From the NCBI GenBank assembly GCA_964412395.1, contig CAYPOY010000151.1:1-11520 (forward strand): a DNA stretch of 11,520 nt. The letters are read 5' to 3'. The position numbers and the translations under genes were made by a program. This stretch comes from CAYPOY01 sp964412395. Lineage in GTDB: Bacteria; Chloroflexota; Anaerolineae; B4-G1. Below the pieces are notes generated by a model that saw nothing but the letters and a program-made list of their open reading frames with translations, searched no databases and had not been told where the DNA came from. Numbering within the stretch: the stretch's first letter is position 1; each line of letters starts with the position of its first letter. This document shows, piece by piece, positions 11,448 to 11,520 of the stretch.

Positions 11448-11520
11448 CCGAGGCGCAAAGGGCTCGGTCGGGAGACCTTCGCCCAACAGGGGGCTTGGTC
11501 GGGAGACCTTCGCCCAACAG
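11435..11520 (+). repeat. Inverted repeat followed by 31-bp direct repeats, continuing past the window
   Basis: The left arm 11435-11452 (CGAAGGTCTCTGACCGAG) pairs with the right arm 11463-11481, leaving one bulge and a 10-base loop. The right arm belongs to a 30-base unit at 11460-11489, repeated at 11491-11520 with one mismatch (GGGCTCGG against GGGCTTGG) and a one-base spacer. The array runs off the window end, so its length is unknown. The left arm covers the end of the ATPase remnant. Confidence 0.8.

Noticed and set aside
11460..11520. CRISPR array start
   Set aside because: The two 30-base units are separated by one base only, so there is no spacer.

Overview
The window is a GC-rich stretch of bacterial DNA in which every supported gene lies on the + strand, often with 1-2 base gaps or ATGA/GTGA stop-start overlaps. 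The gene content points to an anaerobe: NifX-type cofactor-binding proteins, a DUF5320-type glycine-rich protein, an Fe-S-tailed MobB, a NifU-like scaffold, a C_GCAxxG_C_C redox protein, a 2x[4Fe-4S] ferredoxin, FmdB-type zinc ribbons and remains of a MinD-type ATPase. Together with several short dispersed repeats sitting in frame inside genes, this suggests a Chloroflexota (Anaerolineae-like) genome. That assignment is an inference; no rRNA or other marker gene is present.

Layout. 1-1354: a frameshifted DUF5320-like gene followed by two NifX-domain proteins, all three ending in a similar coiled-coil tail. 1409-2200: MobB with a C-terminal Fe-S motif, interrupted in frame by a tandem GC-rich repeat. 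2201-2414: non-coding. 2415-7997: a very tight gene run: NifU-like scaffold, C_GCAxxG_C_C protein with an in-frame TGA, UPF0282-type metallo-hydrolase, Nudix hydrolase, thiamine-binding-type protein, SAM methyltransferase, ferredoxin, a small unknown ORF, a deleted metallo-beta-lactamase lipoprotein, an OsmC-like protein, an FmdB zinc ribbon and an RGG-rich zinc ribbon. 8011-8085: a perfect 12-bp hairpin and then a near-consensus sigma-70 promoter. 8102-10189: a GT39-like membrane glycosyltransferase. 10235-11056: an intact metallo-beta-lactamase-fold protein. 11057-11447: a heavily decayed MinD-type ATPase. 11435-11520: an inverted repeat running into 31-bp direct repeats at the window end.

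The strongest observation is at 2861-3352. The C_GCAxxG_C_C gene starts on the stop codon of the nifU-like gene and is open across the whole family length except for one TGA, placed exactly at the first of the four conserved cysteines. A stem-loop with bacterial-SECIS-like geometry starts about 10 bases after it. This looks like a selenocysteine protein whose N-terminal 34 residues an ordinary ORF caller would discard.

A second theme is genome plasticity. Short palindromic or repetitive elements of at least four kinds lie in frame within conserved genes, and one sits exactly at the junction of a deletion that removed the metal-binding core of the metallo-beta-lactamase gene. The intact genes read as a toolkit for Fe-S, molybdenum and thiol chemistry in an anaerobe, but the window does not show a single pathway.
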